A DNA stretch of 16,941 nucleotides from an uncultured Coriobacteriaceae bacterium (GCA_900550055.1 URQU01000035.1:1-16941); one strand, 5' to 3'; shown: positions 1 through 6,843, counted from the first letter of the stretch. Notes: a model not told the origin generated them from the letters alone. A program made the numbers and translations.

Positions 1-751
1 TGTGCTTAGGCATGTACTCGGAAACCAGCGGTGCGAGCGTCTCGAACATGGTCTCGTGGTCTTCGCCCACCGAATAGCCGCCGATGCCGAAGCCGCCGAA
101 GCGGCGACCGCCCGCGGCCAAGCTCTCGTCCTCGATCTCGCGCAGACGGCGGATGCTCTCCAGGCGCAGGTCGAGCTCCATGCCGCCCTGCACGATGCCG
201 AACAGCGTTTGATCAGGGCGTTTGTGCGCCGCCAAGCAGCGACGCGCCCAGTTCGCCGACAGGTCCACGGCGTTGGCCACGAAGCTGCGCTCGGCCGGGT
301 ACGGCGTGCACTGATCGAGCTGCATGGCGATGTCGGCGCCGATCTGCTCCTGGATGCGCATGTTGGACTCGGGCGTCCAGCGCACATAGCTTCCGTCGTA
401 GATGCTGCGGAAGGTCAGGCCGTCGGCGTCGAGCTTCAGCGTGTCAGCCAGGGAGAACACCTGGAAGCCGCCGGAGTCGGTGAGCATGGGGCCGTCGTAG
501 TTCATGAACTTGTGCACACCGCCGGCCTCTTCCACCAAGTCGGCGCCGGGACGCATGGACAGGTGATAGGTGTTCGCGAGCACCACCTGGCTGTTCAGCT
601 GGTGAAGCTGATCGACCGTGATGCCCTTGACCGTGGCCGACGTGCCGACGGGCATGAACATGGGGGTATGGAAGGTGCCGTGCGCGGTTTCGTACGAAAG
701 CGCGCGGGCATGGCCGCTGGTGGCCTCGATGGTGCAGTCGAACAGGGCCAT
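1..751 (-). CDS. tgt: Queuine/preQ1 tRNA-guanine transglycosylase (3' end beyond window)
   Basis: The encoded enzyme exchanges guanine-34 of GUN-anticodon tRNAs for the queuosine precursor preQ1 (or queuine). The first 250 residues are present. The TDSGGFQ motif places the catalytic Asp at residue 92. LDQCTPYP at 145-152 supplies the second active-site Asp (D146) and the substrate-pocket Cys, GIVQGG lies at 185-190 and GGYSVGE at 224-230. The Zn-binding C-terminal part of this roughly 370-residue family lies outside the window. The ATG start is chosen because it matches the family N-terminus and follows a GGAGGAG ribosome binding site that overlaps the stop region of the upstream HAD gene. 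Only 3 nt separate the two genes, so co-transcription and coupled translation are likely. One oddity is LDQC where many family members have DEC. Identification is secure. Confidence 0.96.
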   Translation of the reverse strand, partial: MALFDCTIEATSGHARALSYETAHGTFHTPMFMPVGTSATVKGITVDQLHQLNSQVVLANTYHLSMRPGADLVEEAGGVHKFMNYDGPMLTDSGGFQVFSLADTLKLDADGLTFRSIYDGSYVRWTPESNMRIQEQIGADIAMQLDQCTPYPAERSFVANAVDLSANWARRCLAAHKRPDQTLFGIVQGGMELDLRLESIRRLREIEDESLAAGGRRFGGFGIGGYSVGEDHETMFETLAPLVSEYMPKH

Positions 752-754
752 GGG

Positions 755-1657
755 CTACTCCTCCATCCCGTTGATGACGAAATCGGTGCCGCCGGAGCGG
801 CCCGCCTCCTCGAGCGTTTTCGCGCCGCCGGCCTGACCGTCGGCAATGCCGCACGCCGCAAGCACGCGCTCGCGCGCGGCGGCGGGCACGATGGCGTCGC
901 TGACGCCTTGCGTCGGGTCGGCGCATTCGGGCAGGGAATCCACCCAGTCCGCGAACTTCTCCATAGACCCGTGACGCACGCTGAACACCTCGAAGCCGAC
1001 GGGGTCGATCAGGAAATCGGTGACCAGGAAGCCCTCGCAGCCCAGCTGGCATGCGGCCAGGTCCTCCTTGGTGTTGTTGCCGACCATGAGAACATCGCGG
1101 CCCTCAAGCCCCGCAGCGGCAAGATTTTCCGCATAGTAGTCGGGCTTGGGCTTGACGGCGGTGGAGTTCTCGAACGTGGTGATGCGCGAGAACATCTCCG
1201 GGTCGATGCCTGCCCAGCGCAAGCGCCACTCCACGGCGCGGCGAGGGAACATCGGCATGGTGGCCAATACCAGCGGATAGCCCTTGGCGGCAAGCGCCTC
1301 AACGGCGCGCGCGGCAGCGGGATTCGGCTGAACATCGGCGCCCAACTCGCCGAACTCGTTCTCATAGAAGTCGCCGATGGCGGCCTGCAGCGCGTCTGCG
1401 GTAAGCCCCTCGGGCAGGTCGATGCAGGACAGGAACTCGGGCCAGAACGACTCGGCGTTCGCGTGGCCGGAATCATTGGTGGCCATGGCGGTGATGCCGC
1501 GCTTCATGCCGGCCATGAACTGGTCGAGGGCGATGCCCATGCGCGCGACGTAGCCGCCAAGGGCGCGGAAGTAGCTCTTCATGAACACGTCGACGTCCAT
1601 GGGAAGCAGCGTGCCGTCAAGGTCGAAGAAGACGGCGCGGAAGGTTCGTTTCTCCAT
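755..1657 (-). CDS. HAD-superfamily hydrolase, probable phosphatase
   Basis: This is a 300-residue cytosolic HAD hydrolase. Motif I is FFDLDGTLL, with nucleophile Asp12 and acid/base Asp14. Motif II is LATMP with Thr133, motif III is VKPKP with Lys169 or Lys171, and motif IV is VGNNTKEDL with Glu198/Asp199. Residues 20-110 form a helical cap of the C1 type. About 50 residues after the core (250-300) have no motif I recognise. The start ATG has AAAGG about 8 nt upstream. The gene lies directly upstream of tgt in a two-gene operon and is divergent from queH. That context suggests a phosphorylated metabolite tied to queuosine or nucleotide salvage, but this is inference and the substrate cannot be read from sequence. 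A general housekeeping phosphatase is equally possible. Confidence 0.88.
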   Translation of the reverse strand: MEKRTFRAVFFDLDGTLLPMDVDVFMKSYFRALGGYVARMGIALDQFMAGMKRGITAMATNDSGHANAESFWPEFLSCIDLPEGLTADALQAAIGDFYENEFGELGADVQPNPAAARAVEALAAKGYPLVLATMPMFPRRAVEWRLRWAGIDPEMFSRITTFENSTAVKPKPDYYAENLAAAGLEGRDVLMVGNNTKEDLAACQLGCEGFLVTDFLIDPVGFEVFSVRHGSMEKFADWVDSLPECADPTQGVSDAIVPAAARERVLAACGIADGQAGGAKTLEEAGRSGGTDFVINGMEE

Positions 1658-1712
1658 ATGTCATACCTTTCTGCAGATTGCCGCAGGTGGGGATAGTTTT
1701 TGCCTGCGTGGT

Positions 1713-1718
1713 AGTATA
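1713..1718 (-). promoter_or_regulatory. Possible -10 box for the HAD-tgt operon
   Basis: On the minus strand TATACT lies about 56 nt upstream of the HAD start in the divergent 112-bp queH/HAD gap. No good -35 box sits at 16-18 nt, so this is a weak call. The plus-strand complement AGTATAGG could also contribute to queH transcription. A small hairpin (CGCCGC/GCGGCG, 1726-1741) lies just upstream of the queH ribosome binding site. Confidence 0.3.
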
Positions 1719-1769
1719 GGGGAAGCGCCGCACCGGCGGCGAAATGCCCATCGAAAAAGGAGTTCGCGA

Positions 1770-2708
1770 ATGAAGTTGTTGCTGCATGCGTGCTGCGGGC
1801 CGTGCTCGCTCGAGCCGACGCGCCTGTTGGAGGCCGCGGGGCACGACATCACCATTTACTATGCGAACTCGAACATCCATCCCGCCGAGGAATACGAGCA
1901 CCGGCTGGCAACGCTGCGCGCATGGGCCGCGGATGCGGGGTTCGAAGTGCTGGAAGGCCCGTACGACCCGGCAACGTGGGAAGCGTGCGCGGGCCGCATC
2001 GGGGACGCCGCAATCGCCGAGGTCGAGCAGGCACGGGCGCAGGCTGACGCGGAAGGCGAATGCGCCGGCGAACGCGAGGGCGAAATCGAGGGCCCGAGCG
2101 AAGCCTCTAGCAACCGGTGCAAAACGGTTACCGATACGAATCACGAAGCTGCTTCCCCTGATGGCGCTCCCCTTTTCGCAAGCGCAACAGGCAGCGCCGC
2201 TCCCCGCGCCGCCGTGCTGTCGGTCGATCCCGCACGCAGGGAGGCTCGTTGCCGTGCCTGCTATCGCCTTCGCCTGGAGGAAACCGCGCGGGTAGCCGCG
2301 GAACGCGGCTTCGAGGGCATCGGCACCACGCTTTCGGTGAGCCCCTATCAATATACGCAGGTCATTCGCGAGGAAGTCGAGCGCGCCGCGGCGCAAGCCG
2401 GGGTCGCGCCCGCGTTCGAGGACTTCCGACCCTACTATGACAAGGCCACGCGCGAAAGCCGCGAACTGGGAATGTACCGGCAGAACTTCTGCGGCTGCCG
2501 CATCAGCGACTTGGAAGCCGCCGCCGAGCGCGCCGAGCGCAAGGAGCAGCGCGCCGCCGCAAAAGCCGCCGAACGCGCAGCCCACGCCGACGCACGCGCA
2601 GCCGAGGAAGCTGCACGCGCAGCCCACAAAGCCGAGCGCGCAGCCTACGACAAGAAGCAGGCGCGCAAGCGCGCCATCCTGAAAGCTCTGCGCGAACAGG
2701 GGAAATAG
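1770..2708 (+). CDS. queH: Epoxyqueuosine reductase QueH, with long internal and C-terminal low-complexity segments
   Basis: QueH is the metal-dependent, cobalamin-independent enzyme that reduces epoxyqueuosine to queuosine in tRNA, the last step of the pathway. The 312-residue product has the family cysteines: HACCGPC at 6-12, RCRACY at 160-165 and FCGC at 240-243. It also has TTLSVSPYQY at 186-195 and EDFR at 217-220. I chose the ATG at 1770 because AAAAAGGAG precedes it and the family starts with this hydrophobic strand and CC motif. Two features are unusual. About 70 residues of Glu/Ala/Ser-rich sequence (roughly 86-155) are inserted before the second Cys motif. After residue 248 comes a 64-residue Ala/Arg/Lys/Glu-rich, probably helical tail. 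The core family is roughly 200 residues. The gene is divergent from HAD-tgt and convergent with queA. Confidence 0.95.
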   Translation: MKLLLHACCGPCSLEPTRLLEAAGHDITIYYANSNIHPAEEYEHRLATLRAWAADAGFEVLEGPYDPATWEACAGRIGDAAIAEVEQARAQADAEGECAGEREGEIEGPSEASSNRCKTVTDTNHEAASPDGAPLFASATGSAAPRAAVLSVDPARREARCRACYRLRLEETARVAAERGFEGIGTTLSVSPYQYTQVIREEVERAAAQAGVAPAFEDFRPYYDKATRESRELGMYRQNFCGCRISDLEAAAERAERKEQRAAAKAAERAAHADARAAEEAARAAHKAERAAYDKKQARKRAILKALREQGK

Positions 2709-2828
2709 CAGCTAGACTCCATCTGCCCGATGGATACGCCCCACCCCTGCTGGCGCACTGCACCCGCAAACCCAAAACAGCAGACGAAGGGCTTGCGCCT
2801 GCATCCCTAAGCAAAGAGCCCGTCGTCC

Positions 2829-2864
2829 TTGCTCGGTTTCCGCATCGCGCTTCGCCCCGAGCAA
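2829..2864. repeat. Inverted repeat in the queH/queA gap
   Basis: An 8-bp perfect stem, TTGCTCGG (2829-2836) with CCGAGCAA (2857-2864), encloses a 20-nt loop. It sits immediately before the longer 19-bp inverted repeat and may contribute to transcription termination between the convergent genes. No T-run follows on the plus strand. Confidence 0.4.
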
Positions 2865-2868
2865 ATAA

Positions 2869-2911
2869 GAATGCCTTCCGTTTCTCGTTGCCCGAGAAAC
2901 GGAAGGCATTC
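2869..2911. terminator. Probable bidirectional terminator between queH and queA
   Basis: There is a perfect 19-bp inverted repeat (2869-2887 with 2893-2911) around the 5-nt loop TTGCC. It lies 160 bp after the queH stop and 90 bp after the queA stop, between convergent genes. There is no clear T-tract on either side, so it may act mainly as a strong RNA hairpin that protects 3' ends rather than as a classical intrinsic terminator. Confidence 0.65.
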
Positions 2912-3001
2912 GATCAAACCCCTGCAACATGGCCTTTGTGAAGGAAGCGAGTTTTGGGCACGTAAGACCCCTTCGCCGGCTGCTTCTCTCTTAAGCAGAT
3001 G

Positions 3002-4144
3002 CTAGTGGATGAACATGGCGTCGCCGAACGACAGCATGCGATAACGCTCCGCGATGGCATGCTGATAGGCGTTCATGATGTTCTCGCGGGTGCTGAACGC
3101 GCTCACCAGCATCATGAGCGTGCTGCGCGGCACATGGAAGTTCGTGACCAGGGCGTCAACCACGTGGAACGTGCTGCCCGGCAGCAAATACAAGCTGGTA
3201 GCATCGCGGTCGCGCGCGGTGATGGCGCCGGCGCCATCGTCGGCCGACGGGTCCCAAGCGCTTTCCAAGCTGCGCACGCTGGTGGTGCCCACGGCGATCA
3301 CGCGGCCGCCGTTGGCGTGCGTGCGGTTGATGGCGTCGACCGTCTTCTGCGGCACCGTATAGAACTCGGTATGCATCTTATGGGCCAGCGGGTCTTCCTC
3401 ATCCACGATGCGGAACGTGTCCAGGCCAACCTCAAGCTCGACGGTTTCCCAATCGATGCCCTTCTCGCGCAGGCGCTCGATCAGCTCGGGCGTGAAATGC
3501 AGGCCCGCCGTAGGGGCCGCCGCCGAGCTTTCGCGACGCGAATACACCGTTTGGTACAGCTCCTCATCGCCGGCGTAGTGCTTGATGTAAGGCGGCAGCG
3601 GCGTATGCCCCACCGCGTGAAGCGCCTCGTCAAGCGAGGGATACGTGGTGGTCAGACGAGCCACGCGCTCGCCGCGCTGGGCGCCCTCGGCCCAGTCGAC
3701 GATCTCGGCGGACAGCGCAACGTTGCCTTCACCATCCGTGAAATCCACCACCGCTCCGCTGCCGGGCTTCAAACGCTTGCCCGGACGCACGAGCACCTCC
3801 CAGATGGCCTGCTGGTTTTCGCCGGGAACAGGCTGGCCGGGGATATGGGGCACGTCCGCATACGGCTGCGCCTTCGAACCCACAAGCTGGCGAAGCAGGA
3901 ACACCTCGGACTGCCCGCCCGTGCCGCGCTTCGCGCCGAGCAGGCGCGCCGGCAAAACGCGCGTTTCGTTGGCAACCAGCAGATCGCCGGGCTCAAGGTA
4001 GTCGATGATGTCGCGGAAGATCCGGTCCTCAATCGCGCCGGTTTCGCGGTCCATGACCAGCATGCGGCACGCATCGCGCACCGCCGCCGGCTCCTGCGCG
4101 ATGAGCTCCTGGGGAAGATCGTAATCGAAATCGCTCGTTTTCAT
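3002..4144 (-). CDS. queA: S-adenosylmethionine:tRNA ribosyltransferase-isomerase
   Basis: QueA transfers and isomerises the ribosyl group of S-adenosylmethionine onto preQ1 in tRNA to give epoxyqueuosine, acting after Tgt and before QueH. The 380-residue product shows DFDYDLPQELIAQEP at the N-terminus, NETRVLPARLLG at 59-70, AGLHFTPELIERL in the middle, TTSVRSLES, and TNFHVPRSTLMMLVSAF near the end. All are hallmarks of the family. About 25 extra residues (roughly 87-113) separate the VFLLRQL strand from the WEVLVRPGKRLK strand, which accounts for the length above the usual 340-360. The ATG has AAGGAG 7 nt upstream. The gene converges on queH. Identification is secure. Confidence 0.97.
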   Translation of the reverse strand: MKTSDFDYDLPQELIAQEPAAVRDACRMLVMDRETGAIEDRIFRDIIDYLEPGDLLVANETRVLPARLLGAKRGTGGQSEVFLLRQLVGSKAQPYADVPHIPGQPVPGENQQAIWEVLVRPGKRLKPGSGAVVDFTDGEGNVALSAEIVDWAEGAQRGERVARLTTTYPSLDEALHAVGHTPLPPYIKHYAGDEELYQTVYSRRESSAAAPTAGLHFTPELIERLREKGIDWETVELEVGLDTFRIVDEEDPLAHKMHTEFYTVPQKTVDAINRTHANGGRVIAVGTTSVRSLESAWDPSADDGAGAITARDRDATSLYLLPGSTFHVVDALVTNFHVPRSTLMMLVSAFSTRENIMNAYQHAIAERYRMLSFGDAMFIH

Positions 4145-4164
4145 CGAGATGCTCCTTGTCGCAC

Positions 4165-4239
4165 GCCCGGCAAGCTGCGCCGGGCATATAAAAGGCCGCG
4201 CCGAGCGCAGCCGAATAGCTTTCGAACAGGCAGATTATA
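4165..4239 (-). promoter_or_regulatory. Probable queA promoter (-10) and leader hairpin
   Basis: On the minus strand a consensus TATAAT -10 box occupies 4239-4234. No matching -35 box is evident (CGCGAA at 17 nt). Transcription would start near 4227 and leave a leader of about 80 nt. The leader contains a 7-bp GCCCGGC/GCCGGGC hairpin (4165-4171 with 4179-4185), just upstream of the AAGGAG ribosome binding site. The stop codon of the ychF fragment lies inside the -10 box. I see no match to a preQ1 riboswitch. Confidence 0.5.
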
Positions 4240-4375
4240 CGCCAGCCAGATGGTTTTTCGCGCATGTGCGAAAAGTCCGCATGCACTGCGCAGCAAGCTG
4301 GCCGCCCAGTTCCACGTAGTCGACATACGAAGCGGTTTTCGCCTTGATGAAGCCACGCTCGCCTTCCCCGACGGC
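4235..4375 (-). pseudogene. Degenerate fragment of the ychF 3' end (TGS-domain remnant)
   Basis: The minus-strand reading contains ERGFIKAKTASYVDYVELGG. The intact YchF encoded at 7443-8507 has ERGFIKAETASYSDYVELGG in its C-terminal TGS domain. By hand alignment, nucleotides 4301-4360 match 7539-7598 at 53 of 60 positions, and 4311-4360 match at 46 of 50. Similarity fades on both sides: the upstream part does not resemble the rest of YchF, and the downstream part ends at a TAA without the final HFKFNV. The open frame running through it has no convincing start or ribosome binding site. I read it as a duplicated, decaying gene end rather than a working gene. Confidence 0.75.
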
Positions 4376-4454
4376 ACGCAAGGTCTCCGCGCCTGCGTTA
4401 TCGATAACCTCGCCAGCAACCGATAAAGCACGCAAAGTCTTTGCTGCACCCCCT

Positions 4455-4491
4455 CGGGGCCCGAGCGGCAAACCCTACTGTTCGGGCCCCG
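4455..4491. repeat. GC-rich hairpin upstream of the GntR operon
   Basis: A perfect 10-bp inverted repeat, CGGGGCCCGA (4455-4464) with TCGGGCCCCG (4482-4491), encloses a 17-nt loop. It lies in a 370-bp gene-free stretch between the ychF fragment and the GntR operon. No T-run follows on the plus strand, and on the minus strand none follows either. Its function is unknown; it may be the terminator of a lost gene. Confidence 0.5.
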
Positions 4492-4519
4492 CTTCGCAAA
4501 ATGCAATCGCAAGCCTAAG

Positions 4520-4563
4520 CGGAACTTCTCTGCAGTCCCGGCTTTCGCCGAGTTCCGTTTTTT
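4520..4563 (+). terminator. Orphan intrinsic-terminator-like structure
   Basis: The outer stem is CGGAACT (4520-4526) with AGTTCCG (4551-4557), and an inner CGGC-TTTC-GCCG hairpin spans 4539-4550. A run of six T residues follows at 4558-4563. This has the form of a plus-strand intrinsic terminator, yet no plus-strand gene precedes it. It lies about 63 bp upstream of the promoter for the GntR operon, so it could insulate that operon or be left over from a removed gene. Confidence 0.55.
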
Positions 4564-4625
4564 GAGCAACGCATATGCACATTAGCTGCAATTCGTTTTC
4601 AAAGCGACCTACATACACCTCCCTC

Positions 4626-4654
4626 TTGTCAACTGTGCATAGTGTATATATACT
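4626..4654 (+). promoter_or_regulatory. Promoter of the GntR-ABC operon
   Basis: TTGTCA (4626-4631) is followed after exactly 17 nt by TATACT (4649-4654), a good vegetative sigma-factor promoter. Transcription would begin near 4661, giving an 87-nt leader before the GTG start of the regulator. The -10 region is embedded in a near-palindrome, which suggests repression. Confidence 0.7.
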
Positions 4655-4658
4655 GTGC
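4637..4658. promoter_or_regulatory. Candidate operator of the GntR/YtrA-type regulator
   Basis: The 22-bp stretch from GCATAGT to ACTGTGC is an inverted repeat with only two mismatched pairs. It is centred on the perfect palindrome GTATATATAC (4644-4653) and overlaps the -10 box. A further GTGTATA (4642-4648) and TATACAC (4667-4673) pair frames the expected start site. YtrA-type GntR regulators commonly repress their own operon, so this is the natural binding site, but binding is inferred. Confidence 0.55.
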
Positions 4659-4707
4659 TTACCGGTTATACACACGTGCTCGATCGGGACGCTGGTCGTG
4701 CGCGAGG

Positions 4708-4725
4708 CTTCAGGCGCGCCTGAAG
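4708..4725. repeat. Perfect 18-bp palindrome in the operon leader
   Basis: CTTCAGGCGCGCCTGAAG reads identically on both strands and lies in the untranslated leader, 13 nt before the AGGAG ribosome binding site. As RNA it could fold as a 7-bp stem with a CGCG loop. As DNA it could be a second protein-binding site. Which applies is unknown. Confidence 0.6.
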
Positions 4726-4747
4726 TCGCAAGCCCACAGGAGACAAC

Positions 4748-5134
4748 GTGGACATCATCCTATCCAACACGAGCGACTTGCCCATCTACGAGCAGATTTC
4801 GCAGCAAATTAAACGTCATATCCTTTCGGAAGAACTGTCATGCGGAGAAAAACTGCCTTCCATCAGGGCGCTTGCAAACGGACTGCACGTAAGCGTCATC
4901 ACGACCAAACGTGCATACTCCGACCTTGAAGCGCTCGGCTTCATCGAGACCGTGCAAGGCAAGGGCAGCTTCGTCGCAGCAGGCAACCGCGAGCTCTTGC
5001 GCGAGGAAGGCCTACGGCGTGTAGAGGAACTACTGGCGAAAGCGGCCAATGAGGCCACGCAGCTTGGCGTCTCCCGCGACGAGCTGCACAGCATGCTCGA
5101 CTTGATGGCAGACGAGTCGCACACCGAGAAATGA
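4748..5134 (+). CDS. GntR-family regulator, YtrA subfamily
   Basis: This is a 128-residue DNA-binding repressor-type protein. The winged helix-turn-helix covers residues 10-78 and includes LPIYEQISQQIKRHIL, GEKLPSIRALANGLHVS, and the wing motif GKGSFV at 71-76. A helical tail of about 50 residues follows instead of a ligand-binding domain. This short form typifies the YtrA subfamily, which usually controls a neighbouring ABC exporter. The start is GTG, preceded by AGGAG at 4738-4742 with 5-nt spacing. The stop overlaps the next gene's start as ATGA, so ATPase translation is probably coupled. The promoter upstream carries a near-palindrome at its -10 box, consistent with autoregulation. The inducer is unknown; relatives respond to cell-envelope-active compounds. 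Confidence 0.93.
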   Translation: MDIILSNTSDLPIYEQISQQIKRHILSEELSCGEKLPSIRALANGLHVSVITTKRAYSDLEALGFIETVQGKGSFVAAGNRELLREEGLRRVEELLAKAANEATQLGVSRDELHSMLDLMADESHTEK

Positions 5135-6141
5135 GCACAACCATGGAAACCCTTATCGAAGTCCGCGGCGCAACGCGGCTCCTAAGCGATAACTTTGCGC
5201 TTGAAAACGTCAGTTTTGCCCTGCGACCTGGAGAAATCGTTGGATTCGTCGGCGCAAACGGGGCCGGGAAAACCACCGTGGTTCGCGCTATCTTAGGCCA
5301 GCTGCACCTTGACGCAGGCAAGATCCGCCTGTTCGGCGAGCCCTTCGGCTCCGCCGCAACCATTGAAGCGCAACGCCGTCTGCGTGGACGCATCGGCGTG
5401 GTGCTCGACACGTGCCCCTTCCCCGCCGAGCTCAAGGTAAAGCAGGCTGCTGCTTGCATTGCGCCAGCGTTTGAGAACTGGAACGCAAGCACGTTCGCCG
5501 CCCTGCTTGACGAGTTCGGCATCTCGCCGAAGGCGAAGGTACGCGACCTTTCACGTGGCATGGGCATGAAGCTGCAGCTGGCAGTGGCGCTTTCACACGG
5601 CGCCGACCTGCTGATACTCGACGAGGCCACCGCTGGCCTAGACCCGATTGCGCGCGACGAGACGCTCGACCGTTTGCGCGAGTTCGCCAGCAGCGGCCAA
5701 CGCGGCGTGCTGCTGTCCAGCCACATCACGAGCGACCTTGAGCGCATCGCCGACCACGTCGTCGGCATCGATGCCGGGCGTATCGCCTTCAACCTGCCGC
5801 GCGAGCAGATCACCGATGCCGCCGGCATCGCGCACTGCACCACCGACCAAGCCCGCGAGGCGCTCAACGTGCTTGCAGAGCTTAATGACGAATGCGAGCT
5901 CGCAAGCAACAGCATGTCAAGCGAACCTGCCGTCTACCACGGCTCAGCCGCGACGGCGCACGACCCCTTCGCCACGTTCAGCATCTCCACACCGCGCGCC
6001 ATTCGCCGTACCTATTGCACCGACGTGCTCGTGCCCGACCGGTTCGCTTTCGCGCAAGCATTCCCCGACATCGCCTGCGACCGCGCAACGATCGACGACT
6101 ACCTGCAGTTCGCAATCAATGGCGAACTGCGGTTGCACTAG
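5131..6141 (+). CDS. ABC transporter ATP-binding protein (YtrB-like)
   Basis: This is the cytoplasmic ATPase subunit of an exporter whose membrane partner is encoded next. Walker A is GANGAGKTT (41-49), the signature loop is LSRGM (140-144), Walker B is LLILDE (160-165), and the H-loop His is at 198 in LLSSHITSD. The LSRGM form in place of LSGGQ is usual in this ABC-2 subfamily. The Q-loop position reads GVVLDTCPFP. The 336 residues include a C-terminal extension ending in TDVLVPDRF and ATIDDYLQFAINGE, which is the subfamily's usual tail, with about 50 unusual residues inserted before it (roughly 235-290). The ATG overlaps the regulator stop; an in-frame ATG at 5143 is the alternative start. 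The substrate is unknown. Confidence 0.93.
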   Translation: MSTTMETLIEVRGATRLLSDNFALENVSFALRPGEIVGFVGANGAGKTTVVRAILGQLHLDAGKIRLFGEPFGSAATIEAQRRLRGRIGVVLDTCPFPAELKVKQAAACIAPAFENWNASTFAALLDEFGISPKAKVRDLSRGMGMKLQLAVALSHGADLLILDEATAGLDPIARDETLDRLREFASSGQRGVLLSSHITSDLERIADHVVGIDAGRIAFNLPREQITDAAGIAHCTTDQAREALNVLAELNDECELASNSMSSEPAVYHGSAATAHDPFATFSISTPRAIRRTYCTDVLVPDRFAFAQAFPDIACDRATIDDYLQFAINGELRLH

Positions 6142-6156
6142 AGAAAGGAACGCCTG

Positions 6157-6828
6157 ATGAAAGCCGTTTTGCAAATGGAATTCGCCTACATATGGTCAAC
6201 GAACGCAGCCAGCCTGGCCACGTTCTTTGTCATGTACGTGTTTCTTACCCAGGCGCTGCAGACGCCTACGATGGTATCGGTGCTCTGCGCGATGGAACCG
6301 CTGCTGGTGCTGTTCACGTTCATGAACGCCGACATGGCAAACGGCTGGGGACGTTACCGCGCCGCGCTGCCGCTTTCGCGGCGCGACATCGTTGTCGGCC
6401 GATACGCGACGATTTTGCTATCGGCTGCCGCAACCATTGCGGCAGCGGTTGTGCTTGGCATGGCCGGCAACGTTGTCGGTCCCATGGCGATCGCCGACTT
6501 CGAGCCCATGCCCATCTGCGAGCTTGTGGGAACCTGCCTATGCTCGGCCGCTGCTGCGCTGGCGATCGTCGCCATCATGCAGCCGTTTTTAGTGAAGTTC
6601 GACAACGCGAAGGGCGTGCGGTATGCCACGCTGGCGTTCCTTGTGGTCGTGACGTTGGGGATTGCCGCCCTTTCGCAGGTGGTCGATGCGCCGATGCTTT
6701 ACGCGGTGGCGGATTGGATCGAGACGAACATCGGGCTCATCGTGGCAGGCGTTGTCGCGGCATCGGCGCTTGCCCTTGCAATCAGCTGCGTCATCAGCCT
6801 GCGCATCTATGCGAAGAAAGACTTATAG
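6157..6828 (+). CDS. ABC-2 type transporter permease
   Basis: This 223-residue integral membrane protein has about six hydrophobic segments: residues ~18-35, 42-58, 82-105, 120-140, 152-172 and 188-212. The cytoplasmic loop after segment 2 reads YRAALPLSRRDIVVGRY, the coupling-loop motif of small ABC-2 permeases that pair with YtrB-like ATPases. A GAAAGG ribosome binding site lies 15 nt after the ATPase stop, so the gene is the third in the GntR-ATPase-permease operon. No second permease or substrate-binding protein follows, so the transporter is probably a homodimer of this subunit with two ATPases. The substrate cannot be inferred. Confidence 0.88.
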   Translation: MKAVLQMEFAYIWSTNAASLATFFVMYVFLTQALQTPTMVSVLCAMEPLLVLFTFMNADMANGWGRYRAALPLSRRDIVVGRYATILLSAAATIAAAVVLGMAGNVVGPMAIADFEPMPICELVGTCLCSAAAALAIVAIMQPFLVKFDNAKGVRYATLAFLVVVTLGIAALSQVVDAPMLYAVADWIETNIGLIVAGVVAASALALAISCVISLRIYAKKDL

Positions 6829-6843
6829 ACAAACGTTTGAAGA

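Noticed and set aside
2..1696. 564-codon plus-strand open frame opposite tgt and the HAD gene
   Set aside because: It is the antisense shadow of two well-identified genes in GC-rich DNA and shows no family motif. Similar shadows oppose queA (2999-4426), ychF (7461-8675) and the phage genes.
2712..2930. 72-codon minus-strand open frame in the queH/queA gap
   Set aside because: It runs through the perfect inverted repeat, lacks a ribosome binding site and has no recognisable motif.
4150..4230. Possible preQ1 riboswitch in the queA leader
   Set aside because: Only a simple GC hairpin is present; the A-rich tail and the pseudoknot partner of preQ1 riboswitches are missing.
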